Part shown: one piece after another, positions 15,001-22,774 of the stretch
How the letters are laid out: each line of letters begins with the position of its first letter
Numbering within the stretch: position 1 is the first letter of the stretch
DNA from: Epiperipatus broadwayi
Lineage: Eukaryota; Onychophora; Udeonychophora; Euonychophora; Peripatidae
Length of the DNA stretch: 64,000 nt
Direction: 5' to 3'
Assembly: GCA_028023455.1 (NCBI GenBank)
Contig: JAQFVV010012405.1
Coordinates: 1,633,677 to 1,697,676 of the forward strand
Program-made: the position numbers and the translations under genes
Notes under the pieces: model-generated
Database searches by the model: none
Seen by the model: only the letters and a program-made list of their open reading frames with translations
Told to the model about the DNA's origin: nothing

Positions 15001-18000
15001 AAGACGATCACCACTGTATCCTTCAGCAGTTAGCACAAGAAAGCGACAGAAATTTTTTTATTTTACTTGGTTCTTTAGAACCCTGACTCTTCAAATTTGG
15101 TTATTAGATTATACATTAATTACAGTCACATAAAAAAAATATCCAAATTTCTAATCTTGGACTTTTACAAGCAGTCTTATGTTCCTGTAAGCTTTACCAT
15201 TTGCCTTCATTACTATCTTAGTGTACAAACTATCTGTCTATCATATTTTCTATTCTTCTTTCATCATATATCCCAGCAAGTGTAATGAAATATTTCAATA
15301 TATATATATAAGAAAAAAATATTTAAATAACAGTGATGGCTATTTTAGCAGGTTTCTTAATGATCTTTGCTTAAGACTGTATTATCATTAATAAGTCAAT
15401 TTAGGAGCTGGCTTATGAATGTTTAGGCTGTCTTGTTTATAGATTCTCTGCCTACCAGAAGTGAAAGAGATCTAGAAAAGGTGATCTAAAAATGGCTTTC
15501 TCACATTTTTTAGTTAGGTTATCAGGCCTGGTGGATTATTCATTAAAATGATAGAAATGATAATATTACCAGTAGTAGTGGATAAATCAGGATTCAGTCA
15601 TAGTACTTATGATAAGTATTATAAATATTATTTTTTTCTGAATATCGATACATGATGTGTGAGCTTTACTTGACACAAACTCTTCAAGACCTGAATAAAA
15701 GACAATACTAATAGTTAAGAAACAGTCAGAATTTAGGATCAGTATAACTTCTGTTTATGAAACTTGTCTGCCACAGGAAAGAAATTAAAAATAGAACAGA
15801 TAAATGGCTATATGCTTCTTTGAAAGAGAAGACCAATCAATGAAAGGGGAATGAATAGTGTTGAATTTGCTATAAAATCTAATTTAGTGTATCATTGAAA
15901 GGTAATGATATTAAAACTTAAGTTTGCATTCGAGGTTCAAATGCCCATTTACTAGTGCATTTGCTTCAACATTACATTCGGAGAATTCAAAAAAAGAATG
16001 CTTATATTCACTGCTGGATAACATTATTGCAACAATATCATTAAACGATCTTGCAGACTTGCCAAAATTACTAATTTGACTTTAAAGGATTGTCATATTA
16101 CTGAGGCATAAAATTTTCTTAACGAATGTGTTATGGATTTAAATAAATATATTCTTGAGTTCATTAAGAAAGGAATTATGACAGGTTTTCTTATAGTAAT
16201 CATATTAATGGTGATTTGATTAAAAGAAAAGGGTGGTGGCATTTTTTTCTTGGTAATAATAAATGTAGTTTCATAATAAATATAGAGATTTAAAGGCATA
16301 AGTTGAATGACTAACAAAGAGCTTAAAAATGATTGGTCGATTAAAACTGCAAAGGTGATTCATACATTCACTAATATATCGCTCTGAAAACAGTATACGA
16401 TCTGATAAAACAGTACCATACAGTCTTATTAAATCCAGCAATGACATTATCTTAATATGATGACAGTGATATTTTGAATAAATAGAAAGAGTGTTTTGAT
16501 CATTTTTTAAATAATAATACAAGAATCAAAATAATAATATATCCATTTTATCTATTTATTTAGATTTATATAAAAATATCCAGCTTAATGAAGTCAAAGC
16601 AGTTCTTTGCAATCTTAAAAATAGAAAGTGGCAGATTTTTATGAAATATCTGAAGATAGTTTTAAAATATGTTAGTCGCATTGTATGGACTCATGAAGTT
16701 GTGCCTTAGTTGTTTCTATTGTAATTTTTAAAAATAAAGAGAATAGCCAATATTTCAGTAATTATTACAATATATCATTATTATCCACAACTGCAAAGAT
16801 ACTTCAAGGATTTTGTTGGAAGCGACATATTCTGAAAAAAGTTTTCATAAATGCCCCTCATTTTCGGTTATCAAATACAGGCCCTTTTTACATGTTCTAT
16901 AACTAATGTTAATGTTTCCGGTTGTAGCATAGTAATTTCTGTTATAATTTTATATTTCAGCTGTTGGATTGTCTGAAGTTTTCTAATGTACATACTATTT
17001 TTAAAATCTCCAAGGGATGTAATTGGATTTTATAATTTGATGATTGTGAAGTCATTTGTCTACAGAATTTTTTTAGGGCTATTCATTTCTAAAATTTTTT
17101 CTATTGTGTATAGATTTATATAGTCAGGATTTCATCTTATTGAAATCGTGTCCAAGACGCATTCACTACACTACCACAAGGTTTAAACAATTTATACTCA
17201 TTTTGATATTGCTCACCATTTTCACAAAGTAAGACCTTATGGCTTATGACATCACCTCCGTTCAAACGATGTATTTGATATGAATTGTCAATTAATGAAA
17301 ACTTTTTTTTTCTGCTTATTGATATCAGCAGAAAAATGGATATGAGTTTCATCCCTCACAATGTAAAATGCAAATTTTGTAAATATTGTTAACAGTTTTA
17401 ATTTTCATCTAACTGAACCTTGTAAGAATTCTTATTGTAACTCTACTAATTTAACATTTTATCTTTTTTGTTGATTGAATGTGATATTTCTTAGTGACTA
17501 ATCACAAAATCAGAACTATATTCAATTATATGATAAATTGATTCATGTATTGATAGCACATTCCTTCATGTGTTAATAATCGATCTTTGCCTTGTGTGAT
17601 TTTATGCACAGATTGAGATCATATCTATTATTTCCAATCCTCAAATGTTTATGAACTTTTGAGTAATAAAGCCATTCCATTATTTTATTTATTGGTCTTT
17701 GAATTGAGAAGTAGAACATCATTTTCTTTGGTTGCAAAGTTTTTCTTATTCATTTCCAGAAAGTAAATTTTGAAAATCTGCAAGGAGAATTGAAGAAAAA
17801 ATATATATAAATAATAAAGTATAAAAATTGTAAACCTTTTTTGACTTTTGGATTGTCCTACACACGAACATATATATGTCGTGCTTAGATATTTACTTAT
17901 CATGTTAATTATCTACGATTCAATTTTAGGTCAGCCAAAATTGTTGTTTTAGATAGTTGGTTTATAATCAAGTTAGCCATTCATTTATTGGTTGGTAAAT

Positions 18001-18769
18001 AGTTATCTATTTTTTAGTTAAATGATAAAAAGCAGGTAACTGTAAACTCTCACGAATGGGCATGGGATAAAGTAGTGCTTTCTTCACTATTTCTCTGAAG
18101 AGAAACACTGGAAAGACTTTTGCTCTGTGGCAGATTATTTTTTTTGCCTGTGTATAGATAGATGAAGTATTAATTAATTATTTTATTAATTGATCTTTTA
18201 AACTTAAAAATTGAGTCATTTTTTATTGAATAAATTTAGATCTAATGATTTATTTAATTATAGATTAAGCAATTTGTAAATTATCTATTTTCTTTTTAAT
18301 TAGTTTAATAAATACTCTTTTATTTTATTGTTTTATTTTGTGTAAAGAATTAATATATAGATTAATAAAGACTCATATTCAGTGTATGTGATTAAATGAG
18401 TGAGAATATTTTGGATAATAATTATGTGTCGTTTAAATACTCCTTTTCTTTTAAAAAATTTTCAAACTTGATTTTTTTTTATTTAGCTTGTTAATTTTAA
18501 ATGATCAATTTTTTTTAATGCATTTTTTATCTTTCTTTTTTTTTTTTTAAAAAAAAAAAAGATTTTTGAAGCAAGTACGTAGGAATCGAGATGAAGAAGT
18601 AGAGCTGATGAAAAATGTACCTAATTGGGAAATTGGTAAATACTACGATAAAGATATTTTTCAAACTATTCCCAATGATAAGTGGTTTCCTTTTAGTATT
18701 GAAGAATATTATATCCATACAAACCCTTATTATTTAAACCAACGACTTTATGAATCATTTAAACATTAA
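1..18769 (+). CDS. NDUFA13: NDUFA13 (GRIM-19), complex I subunit, spliced, 5' end outside window
   Basis: Accessory subunit of mitochondrial NADH:ubiquinone oxidoreductase (complex I) in the inner membrane; the vertebrate protein is also called GRIM-19. Pieces 1-20, 2189-2267, 8600-8671 and 18562-18769 join in frame (junction phases 1, 2 and 2) with GT-AG introns of 2168, 6332 and 9890 bp. They encode about 125 residues of a family normally ~145-155 long, so roughly 25-30 N-terminal residues lie upstream. A single hydrophobic segment (KFGIFAAITVGGFYINFL) is followed by a basic stretch and a charged C-terminal region with AERDREF, RRNRDEE and ELMKNVPNWEIG, which fits the insect orthologue as I recall it. 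The C-terminal tail is family-specific. Introns are full of mobile elements in both orientations. I see no frameshift, so the gene looks intact. Confidence 0.9.
147..242 (-). mobile_element. tRNA-like short SINE, copy 1
   Basis: A 96-bp insert bounded by a perfect 13-bp direct repeat, GCAAATTATATAT, at 134-146 and 243-255. On the - strand it contains an A-box-like TGGCCTAGAGGTTAGC, an anticodon-arm-like stem-loop (CTGC, loop CTTCGAG, GCAG), a degenerate B box (TTCGCTTCC) and an A-rich tail after TTGACATATG. It is almost only the tRNA-like body plus a short tail. It shares plan and tail with 4877-4972 and 14535-14625, and is too diverged at the B box and acceptor stem to be a working tRNA gene. 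Confidence 0.75.
260..1540 (+). pseudogene. Decayed non-LTR retrotransposon (LINE) RT C-terminal part
   Basis: Frames broken by stops and shifts read LNADDCDIFVSS near 370, the RT catalytic Y-A-D-D motif with Y changed. After a nested inverted-repeat element (494-809) come pieces like PIILGLGYLID, KALEEFHLMML and KILKIWQDHKN, and further on WFVLLTKL, which resemble the region after the RT in CR1/I-like LINEs that ends many arthropod ORF2 proteins. No intact ORF. It lies in NDUFA13 intron 1 in sense orientation. Confidence 0.55.
494..809. mobile_element. MITE-like element with ~70-bp terminal inverted repeats
   Basis: The left end AAAAACTATCTCAAATCAAT is mirrored at the right end by ATTGATTTGAGATAGTTTTT. 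The complementarity continues inward for about 70 bp, including ATTTTATTTAACCAGTTTT and its complement near 560 and 750. The ~316-bp unit has no coding capacity and interrupts the LINE fragment. The target duplication is unclear because the flanks are A/T-rich. Confidence 0.6.
2189..2267 (+). CDS. NDUFA13: NDUFA13 exon encoding the transmembrane segment
   Basis: Preceded by ATTTTAG (acceptor AG 2187-2188) and followed by donor GTAATT at 2268. It encodes ATKFGIFAAITVGGF, YINFLNDRQR and the first two bases of an Arg codon. The hydrophobic stretch is the single membrane-spanning helix typical of this subunit, ending in a basic cluster. Confidence 0.88.
2268..4199. other. Intron 2, first part: no gene seen
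   Basis: AT-rich intron sequence with homopolymer runs. Open frames here (for example near 2487 and 3096) are short, rich in hydrophobic or low-complexity residues and match no family I know. Confidence 0.5.
4200..5460 (-). pseudogene. Decayed LINE reverse transcriptase fragment
   Basis: Read on the - strand, FIYANDITSTSQNKCSQ near 5150-5200 resembles the catalytic Y-A-D-D-I of non-LTR RT. Downstream residues (KSLLVRI, SFPRIGALILNHSK) fit the segment that follows it. Many stops are present. A tRNA-like SINE (4877-4972) interrupts it. The left limit is uncertain. Confidence 0.4.
4877..4972 (-). mobile_element. tRNA-like short SINE, copy 2
   Basis: Again a 96-bp insert, flanked by an 11-bp direct repeat AGTGCATAGTT (4866-4876 and 4973-4983). 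The - strand carries GGTGGTCGAGAGGTCAGC (A-box-like), an anticodon-like arm with CTTTACAAG, then GTTCGCTTC, and ends GCTATGACACATG followed by an A-rich tail. It matches copy 3 at 14535. Confidence 0.78.
5935..6125. repeat. Imperfect tandem duplication, ~95 bp
   Basis: The segment with TTTATAATAGTCACGGATAA and TTCCAGCCATGTTTC recurs about 95 bp later with changes (TTTATAATAATCACAGATAA, TTCCAGCCGTGTTTC). No coding meaning seen. Confidence 0.6.
6126..8599. other. Intron 2, last part: no gene seen
   Basis: AT-rich. A stretch around 7380-7500 resembles 5620-5720 (TGTTATCCTT, TTGCCAA, TTTTATGAGTGTAGGA-like), suggesting an old dispersed repeat that I cannot classify. A T11-A13 run lies at about 8486-8510. 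Confidence 0.45.
8600..8671 (+). CDS. NDUFA13: NDUFA13 exon encoding the AERDRE region
   Basis: Acceptor ...TTTTAATAG ends at 8599 and the donor GTAAGT at 8672 is a good consensus. It encodes RYNIEARDIHFALVPF and LIAERDRE, matching the conserved block after the membrane helix (E-A-R-x-A-L-x-P-x-L-x-A-E in vertebrates). The Gypsy-1 element begins only 165 bp after this donor, in antisense. Confidence 0.9.
8837..10379 (-). repeat. Gypsy-1 LTR (3' copy in element orientation)
   Basis: About 1.54 kb alignable to 13459-15279, starting TATTACTTTAATATGGTTGG here against TATTATTTTAATATGGTTGG there and ending ATCCTAACA against ATCCCAGCAA. At 9722 it shows the undisturbed AAAAATGGAAGTGCTC that the other LTR has interrupted by a SINE. 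Confidence 0.78.
10440..10790 (-). pseudogene. Gypsy-1 integrase C-terminal remnant
   Basis: The - strand reads KFFPLYNGPFKIIKQYGNNG followed by FVVKVKMTLKDPTM. The pattern PLYNGPFKI is the C-terminal (GPY/F-type) end of Ty3/Gypsy integrase. Upstream it runs almost directly into the protease remnant, so the catalytic integrase core and RT have been deleted. Confidence 0.65.
10798..11160 (-). pseudogene. Gypsy-1 aspartic protease C-terminal remnant
   Basis: The 90-residue - strand frame contains GLIQGVILGSDIMYQNHFLI, the I-L-G-x-D-x-(L/M) flap/C-terminal motif of retropepsins. A frame shifted from it reads DTQAKFQVLSLAIRKQARVK just upstream, possibly a decayed D-T-G active-site region with G changed to Q. 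Gypsy-2 has the close parallel GIIHDVILGSDFMHMNH. Confidence 0.65.
11360..13100 (-). pseudogene. Gypsy-1 gag remnant
   Basis: On the - strand, 12806-13036 is a Lys/Asn-rich heptad-like coiled coil (LKRVKKIL, LKRVRKNL repeats). At 11835-12029, DASKYWWKSLHMKPQTFEEY matches the capsid pattern A-x-x-W-W ... T-F-E-x-F of arthropod Gypsy Gag. Stops and shifts are frequent, and no zinc knuckle was found. Confidence 0.5.
13459..15279 (-). repeat. Gypsy-1 LTR (5' copy in element orientation), with nested SINE
   Basis: Direct repeat of 8837-10379, longer because of a SINE at 14535-14625 and an A/T-rich insertion around 14060-14215. Both LTRs show many substitutions, so the insertion is old. Confidence 0.75.
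14535..14625 (+). mobile_element. tRNA-like short SINE, copy 3 (with empty site in the other LTR)
   Basis: Reads GTGTTGGTGGCCGAGTGGTC (A-box-like), stem-loop CTGC-CTTACAA-GCAG (an anticodon arm with TAC in the anticodon position), GTTTGCTTCCCGGCC (B-box-like) and GCTTTGACACATGG plus an A run. ATGGAAG occurs on both sides. The paralogous LTR at 9722 shows AAAAATGGAAGTGCTC uninterrupted, so the exact insert is visible by comparison. Confidence 0.82.
15800..17000 (+). pseudogene. Decayed LINE, endonuclease end to early RT
   Basis: The + strand contains LTLKDCHITEA and NECVMDLNKYILEFIKKGIM (endonuclease-RT linker region, ~16050-16200), EVKAVLCNLKNRK (~16590, the E-V-x-x-A-I-x-x-L-K-N-x-K motif before the RT fingers) and NISLLSTTAKILQGF (~16760, the G-I-S-L-L-S RT motif). 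Stops and shifts throughout. The family is CR1/I-like, not RTE. It lies in NDUFA13 intron 3. Confidence 0.55.
17001..18561. other. End of intron 3: no gene seen
   Basis: AT-rich, no recognisable coding sequence. It ends in a long T run followed by A12 and the acceptor AG at 18560-18561. Confidence 0.5.
18562..18769 (+). CDS. NDUFA13: NDUFA13 terminal coding exon
   Basis: The first base completes a Glu codon. The exon then encodes FLKQVRRNRDEEVELMKNVP, NWEIGKYY and a ~40-residue tail to a TAA at 18767-18769. RRNRDEE and LMKNVP are the strongest family signature in the window. The acceptor is odd: AG lies at the end of a run of twelve A that follows a long T run, so the usual pyrimidine tract is separated from the AG by poly-A. 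Confidence 0.93.
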
Positions 18770-18846
18770 TTTTGTTTTTAAACAGTTGTTATGATGTGTT
18801 ATAGTCATTATCAAGAGATGGTAACTTTACTGTAGATATTATTTAT

Positions 18847-18852
18847 AATAAA
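18847..18852 (+). promoter_or_regulatory. Polyadenylation signal of NDUFA13
   Basis: AATAAA lies 78 bp after the stop codon and is the first such hexamer downstream, which implies a short 3' UTR. Confidence 0.55.
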
Positions 18853-19394
18853 AAACATTAAATATTTGTAAAATTATATAATACTATGATATTTTCATTC
18901 GCTTTTGAAGAGGGTTTTTTTTTTCGCTTATCTTAATTAAGTTTGATTATATTAAATGTAAATAACAATACCAATTAATAACTTTGTTTATTCATCTTCT
19001 TGTTTGAGCTAACTGTTTTGACTGTTTAATGGTCTTCAGAGCTATGAATACATAAATATAGCAAATTAATATATTTGTCTGAAGACTTGGAAGTGTTGGA
19101 CTCTTCCATAATCTATTTGGATTGTTTGAATGTTTTAGAAAAATTGAAAATTTTTTAAAAATACATTTAACTGTTAGTAGTAATGCTGACATTAGTGTAG
19201 AATTCATTGTTTAAGAAAGATATTACTTTGCTGTCTTCACATGAGCACCATTCTTTATGCTTACACAAGCTGTTTTTCACAAAGGCAAAACTCTCCATAC
19301 AGTAACGCCACTCAGTGCAAGCTAGAGTAATCAATGGGTGCAGGAAGGTTTGTGCATAAAATCCCTATCTAGTGCCTACACATCCAATATCCCA

Positions 19395-19424
19395 GACTAG
19401 TTTCTACCTTGTGGCTTTCATCAG
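19395..19424 (-). ncRNA. Hammerhead-ribozyme-like core in PLE-1 terminal repeat
   Basis: On the - strand: CTGATGA (19424-19418), 13 nt, GAAAC (19404-19400), TA, GTC (19397-19395). These are the invariant hammerhead core with a GUC cleavage triplet. Stem III would be only AC/GT with a 2-nt loop, as reported for the minimal hammerheads of Penelope-like elements. Stem I starts CTCA/TGGG. Stem II (AGC CACAA GGT) has a G-G mismatch and a non-pairing base at its foot, so activity is doubtful. Confidence 0.55.
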
Positions 19425-19466
19425 TGAGGAGCCTTGGATCTGAGAGCACTGCACCAAGGCTCCTCA

Positions 19467-19496
19467 CTGATGAAAGCCATAAGTTAGAAACTAGTC
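19467..19496 (+). ncRNA. Hammerhead-ribozyme-like core, second copy
   Basis: Mirror of the preceding copy: CTGATGA 19467-19473, 13 nt, GAAAC 19487-19491, TA, GTC 19494-19496. The core is complete. Stem II (AAGCCATAAGTTA) is weaker than in the partner, and the stem I partner strand reads TGCAGG instead of TGGGAT. Likely a decayed ribozyme. Confidence 0.5.
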
Positions 19497-19629
19497 TGCA
19501 GGTATTGGATGAGTAGGCACTAGATAGGGATTATATGAACAAACCTTCCAGCACCCAATGATTACTCTGGCTTGCACTGAGTGGCGCGACTGTATGGAGA
19601 GTTTTGCTTCTGTAAAGAACTTTGGTCTC

Positions 19630-20065
19630 TTCTGTTGCTAATGTTACTAGTGACAGTACTAACGTAGGATAAAAATTGATGATATTTAGATTCCTAAATT
19701 TAAGGTGACAGTCTAATTAATCAAAGGTAATAGTAATTTTTTATATATTTATCTCTGAGATACTGCTAATTTCTCCTTTGTGCATGTGTAATGAATGGTT
19801 TCCAAATATTGTGGATTATCATACTAGTTTATCTTGTGGTGTTATTTGCCATTATTATGTGAGAAATTCCTTCAAAAATTTTTTACTAGTATTTTTGTAT
19901 TTTCCTAATCAATTATTATGTTCACTGTTTTCAATAGGGTGACTAGTTTCACCAAATATATGTTATTCCACATTTACAAGGTATTTCAAAAATAGAGTTC
20001 TTGTTATTCAGCATTTTAAGTTTAGATTTTATTGAGGTTAGTATTCATTGTAATGTGTTGTAGCT
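19630..20065 (-). pseudogene. PLE-2 remnant (GIY-YIG and 3' end), strongly decayed
   Basis: Aligns base for base, with many changes, to 21920-22470: AGTGACAGTACTA, TTTCTCC, TGTTATTTGCCATTATTATGTGAG, TTTTTGTATTTTCC, GGGTGACTAGTTTCACCA and TTCAGCATTTTAAGTTTAGA. It is therefore a third copy of the GIY-YIG end of PLE-2, abutting the PLE-1 inverted pair. Confidence 0.65.
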
Positions 20066-20076
20066 TCAGAAAGCCA

Positions 20077-20144
20077 TTTTGATATTATATTGATTAGGTC
20101 ATGTGACATATTTTGATATTATATTGATTAGGTCATGTGACATA
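20077..20144. repeat. Perfect tandem duplication, 34-bp period
   Basis: The unit starting TTTTGATATTATATTGATTA occurs twice in a row without change, which indicates a recent duplication. Confidence 0.85.
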
Positions 20145-21754
20145 TGACCTTATTTCTTTGTAATTTTATATTGATTGAATATTTTCTTTAGTAATACCAC
20201 TAGAAACTTTGTGTTCTATACTAACCTATTTGAGGTTATTAACAAAAGAAATTATTTGGAAAAATATAAATAAAGTTTGAATTTTTCTAAAAACTTTTAA
20301 CAAACAATTCAACTACATATATACATGTTTATGTATATATACAATTTGTAGAAGACCATAGAAGAGTCAAAACTATTAGGTTAAATAAGGAGATAAATTT
20401 GTTGTGTGTTAAGAATGTTTGCCATTTATTATAGATTTGATTTCATGCGTCAAACAAACTATATAATAAGACAAAAGTAACTCTCCACTCTACCGTTATC
20501 TAGCTTTAGCTAACTAATCATTGATTACCAGATTCCTACCCATAATATTTAAGTATCTGCTATCAGACCAATTTCTGGCTTTTGCCTTTATCATTTCTGC
20601 TTAGATTTCACAATTGAAAGAAAGTGCAAATAAGGATCCAGAAACCAATTTATTTTGCCTGTCAAGCTAAAAACTTGGAAGATTTTGAACCGAAGTCAAC
20701 CTTCTTGAAACAGTCTGAGAAAGGGATTTTATGTGCATTTGGTAATTATTGATTACTCAAGTTTGTTCTAGATGGCACTAAAATGGAGAACTGCCTTTGT
20801 CTTAATTTTATTGTTTAAGCTGTGTTTTGGGAATTTGTTGTTATTATCCATATTAACTATTTGAAAGGGGAAAATACATGTTACTCTAGTTTCTTCAATA
20901 TATAGCCAATCCATTTTTATATTTATAATTAATCTCTTTTCATTTATTCCTCTTAACACTTCATTGATGCTAATTTTGTATATCTTTACAACTTTTTTAT
21001 TTCCTGAATGCTTATTTTAATGGTACAATATTAATCCAAAACCTCAAACAGGATCTTCAATAAGTCTCTTCCTTGAATGCAATTTTAATAGGTATGAAAT
21101 TAAAACCTTACCCTTATTTAAAGTCTATTTAGACATTGCAATTGTCATCTTTGCTAATGTTTTCATCAGATGATTACTAGCCAAATATTTGAAAGCACTA
21201 AATTTTTCTAGTAATTTCTGAATAACTATCATATTTAATATTTTACTATCTTTGTCTATTATCTTTTTTTTTTTTTTAAGATTTATATATATTTTCATTT
21301 CAAACTATTATAAATTTTCTTAATCTTAGTTTTTTCAAGGACCTTCTCTGTATCAGCATATCCGCGGAATTGATTTAGTGAACTTTTCTAGTCCCTATGT
21401 TAATTCTATTCTCATCAAAACAATATTTGTGTAGCAGTTCATTTAATTGGTATTAAAACAGTACATAAATAATGTCTGTCCTATGTTATCTTGTTTATAA
21501 CTTTTTCTATAAGAAAAGTATATTACAAATGTTATTTAATTTGTATATAAATTGTTTCAATTATGTTTTCTTCTAAATTATACCCTTCTTTTAAAAATGT
21601 TAACAAAATTATTCATTTTATATTAAAAATTGTCCTGATCGCTCCATGATTTTTCAGTACTTCTATTCTTTTTAAATCTAAACAGCTTCTCAGACATCAA
21701 TATATCTAATGTTTTGCTGAAGGTTTGTGATGTGGGTGTTTTAGTTGTATTTTT
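20145..21754. other. No gene seen
   Basis: AT-rich sequence with a long T run near 21265. No coding motif or repeat boundary recognised. Confidence 0.5.
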
Positions 21755-22710
21755 ATATTGGACCATTTCCATCATCTAATATGAGTATTGAATGTCTTTA
21801 GAAAAATTTAACTTATTTAAATATTCCAAATACATCCAACTCTTAGTAGTAGCACATCAAACAGGTTAGTACATGCACAGCATTTCAAGATGTATTATTC
21901 TCCCCTCTTCTTTAGGTGTTGCTGGCCCGACCAGTGACAGTACTAGCATGGGATTTGAACTGGGATCTTTAGATTCTTGATTATTGAATTTTAAGGTAAC
22001 CCTCTAACCAACTGAGCCATCCTACTAAAAGAAACAGTCAGTAGAAATTTCATATACTTATCTATGAGGTTCCTCCTGATTTCTCCACCTTTTCCTAAGA
22101 GCAAAGTTGATAAATGGTTCCATATATTATGTAAAATCACACTAGGTTGACTTATGGTATTGTTTTCCATTGTTATGTGAGCAGCTTCTTTAAATTTTCT
22201 TCTTTGTACTTTTTCTTCTCTATCTAATATTTTTGTATTTTCCCCCATTGAACAGATATTCATTGGTACATACATGGTCTGCTACCTTAGACACATCTGT
22301 TTTCTCTCTTCTGATAATCAATTTGTATTTTTGCAAGCTCTTTTCAATGGGACGACTGGTCTCACCAGTATAATGTTCTTTCACACTCACACTGTATTTC
22401 ATAGATGCAGTTTTTCTTTTCAGCATTCCAAGTTTAGACTAGATAGAATCCCTCGTAGTGTGGTATAGCTCTGGAAAGCTGTTCTAATGTTATACTGATT
22501 GCAGATTTTGCTTAATTTGTCTGCTATTTTTGGAATGTATGGATACACTACAGTAACAATATTTTTTTTTTCTCTTGCTGGTTCTTTTTGTTGTCTATTT
22601 AATGTTTTTTTAATAACAGCTAATGGATAACCATTTTTCATAAGAGCTTGTTCTATATAGATCTTTTCTTTTTCCAAATCGCTGGTTTCTGAACAAACTT
22701 GAACATCCAA
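21755..22710 (-). pseudogene. PLE-2 left arm: RT C-terminus, GIY-YIG endonuclease and 3' end
   Basis: On the - strand, 22710-22420 reads ...IPKIADKLSKICNQYNIRTA then a variable stretch and TLRGIL, the C-terminal thumb pattern of Penelope-like RT. Next (22426-22220) comes YSVSVKEHYTGETSRPIEKS, then LQKYKLIIRREKTD and VADHVCTNEY. This is a GIY-YIG nuclease with (Y)-T-G-E-T-x-R-P and the downstream K-H-x-x-x-I-R-R and H segments. It ends with a tRNA-like module and a ~200-bp tail. The first GIY-YIG Tyr region is altered and frames shift, so it is not functional. It forms a large inverted pair with 22775-23705. Confidence 0.8.
21947..22025 (-). other. tRNA-like module in the 3' end of PLE-2 (left arm)
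   Basis: The - strand reads AGGATGGCTCAGTTGGTTAG (A box), an arm with CTTAAAATT (TAA at the anticodon position), a long variable arm, and CAGTTCAAATCCC (B box). It resembles a class II tRNA such as Leu(TAA). It follows directly on the GIY-YIG reading frame and is present in all three PLE-2 copies. Confidence 0.6.
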
Positions 22711-22774
22711 TCACACCAGAAACACAAAACATGGAGTTATAATAACACTATGGAACAGAGCAAAAGAAGTTTGT

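Larger units (their letters stand above)
8837..15279 (-). mobile_element. Gypsy-1: internally deleted Ty3/Gypsy LTR retrotransposon
   Basis: Two long direct repeats (8837-10379 and 13459-15279) flank ~3.1 kb that encodes, on the - strand and in order, Gag-like coiled coil and capsid, a retropepsin end, and then directly an integrase C-terminus. RT, RNase H and the integrase core are missing. GTGTA at 8832-8836 and 15280-15284 is a possible target duplication. The left repeat ends in CA at 10378-10379 (TG on the element strand). It is inserted in NDUFA13 intron 3, antisense to the gene. The right LTR was later hit by a SINE. Confidence 0.75.
19268..19622. mobile_element. PLE-1 terminal segments in head-to-head inverted orientation
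   Basis: Arm GGCAAAACTCTCCATACAGT... is mirrored by ...ACTGTATGGAGAGTTTTGC. At the centre TCAGTGAGGAGCCTTGG (19421-19437) and CCAAGGCTCCTCACTGA (19454-19470) form a perfect inverted repeat with a 16-nt spacer. Both arms match the terminal (pLTR-like) sequence at 54490-54920, which adjoins Penelope-type RT and GIY-YIG remnants. No coding region remains here. The arms differ by several substitutions. Confidence 0.75.

Noticed and set aside
22711-22774. Assembly fold-back artefact at the centre of the PLE-2 inverted pair
   Set aside because: The arms differ by many substitutions and indels and have a unique spacer, so a simple artefact is unlikely, though raw reads would settle it.
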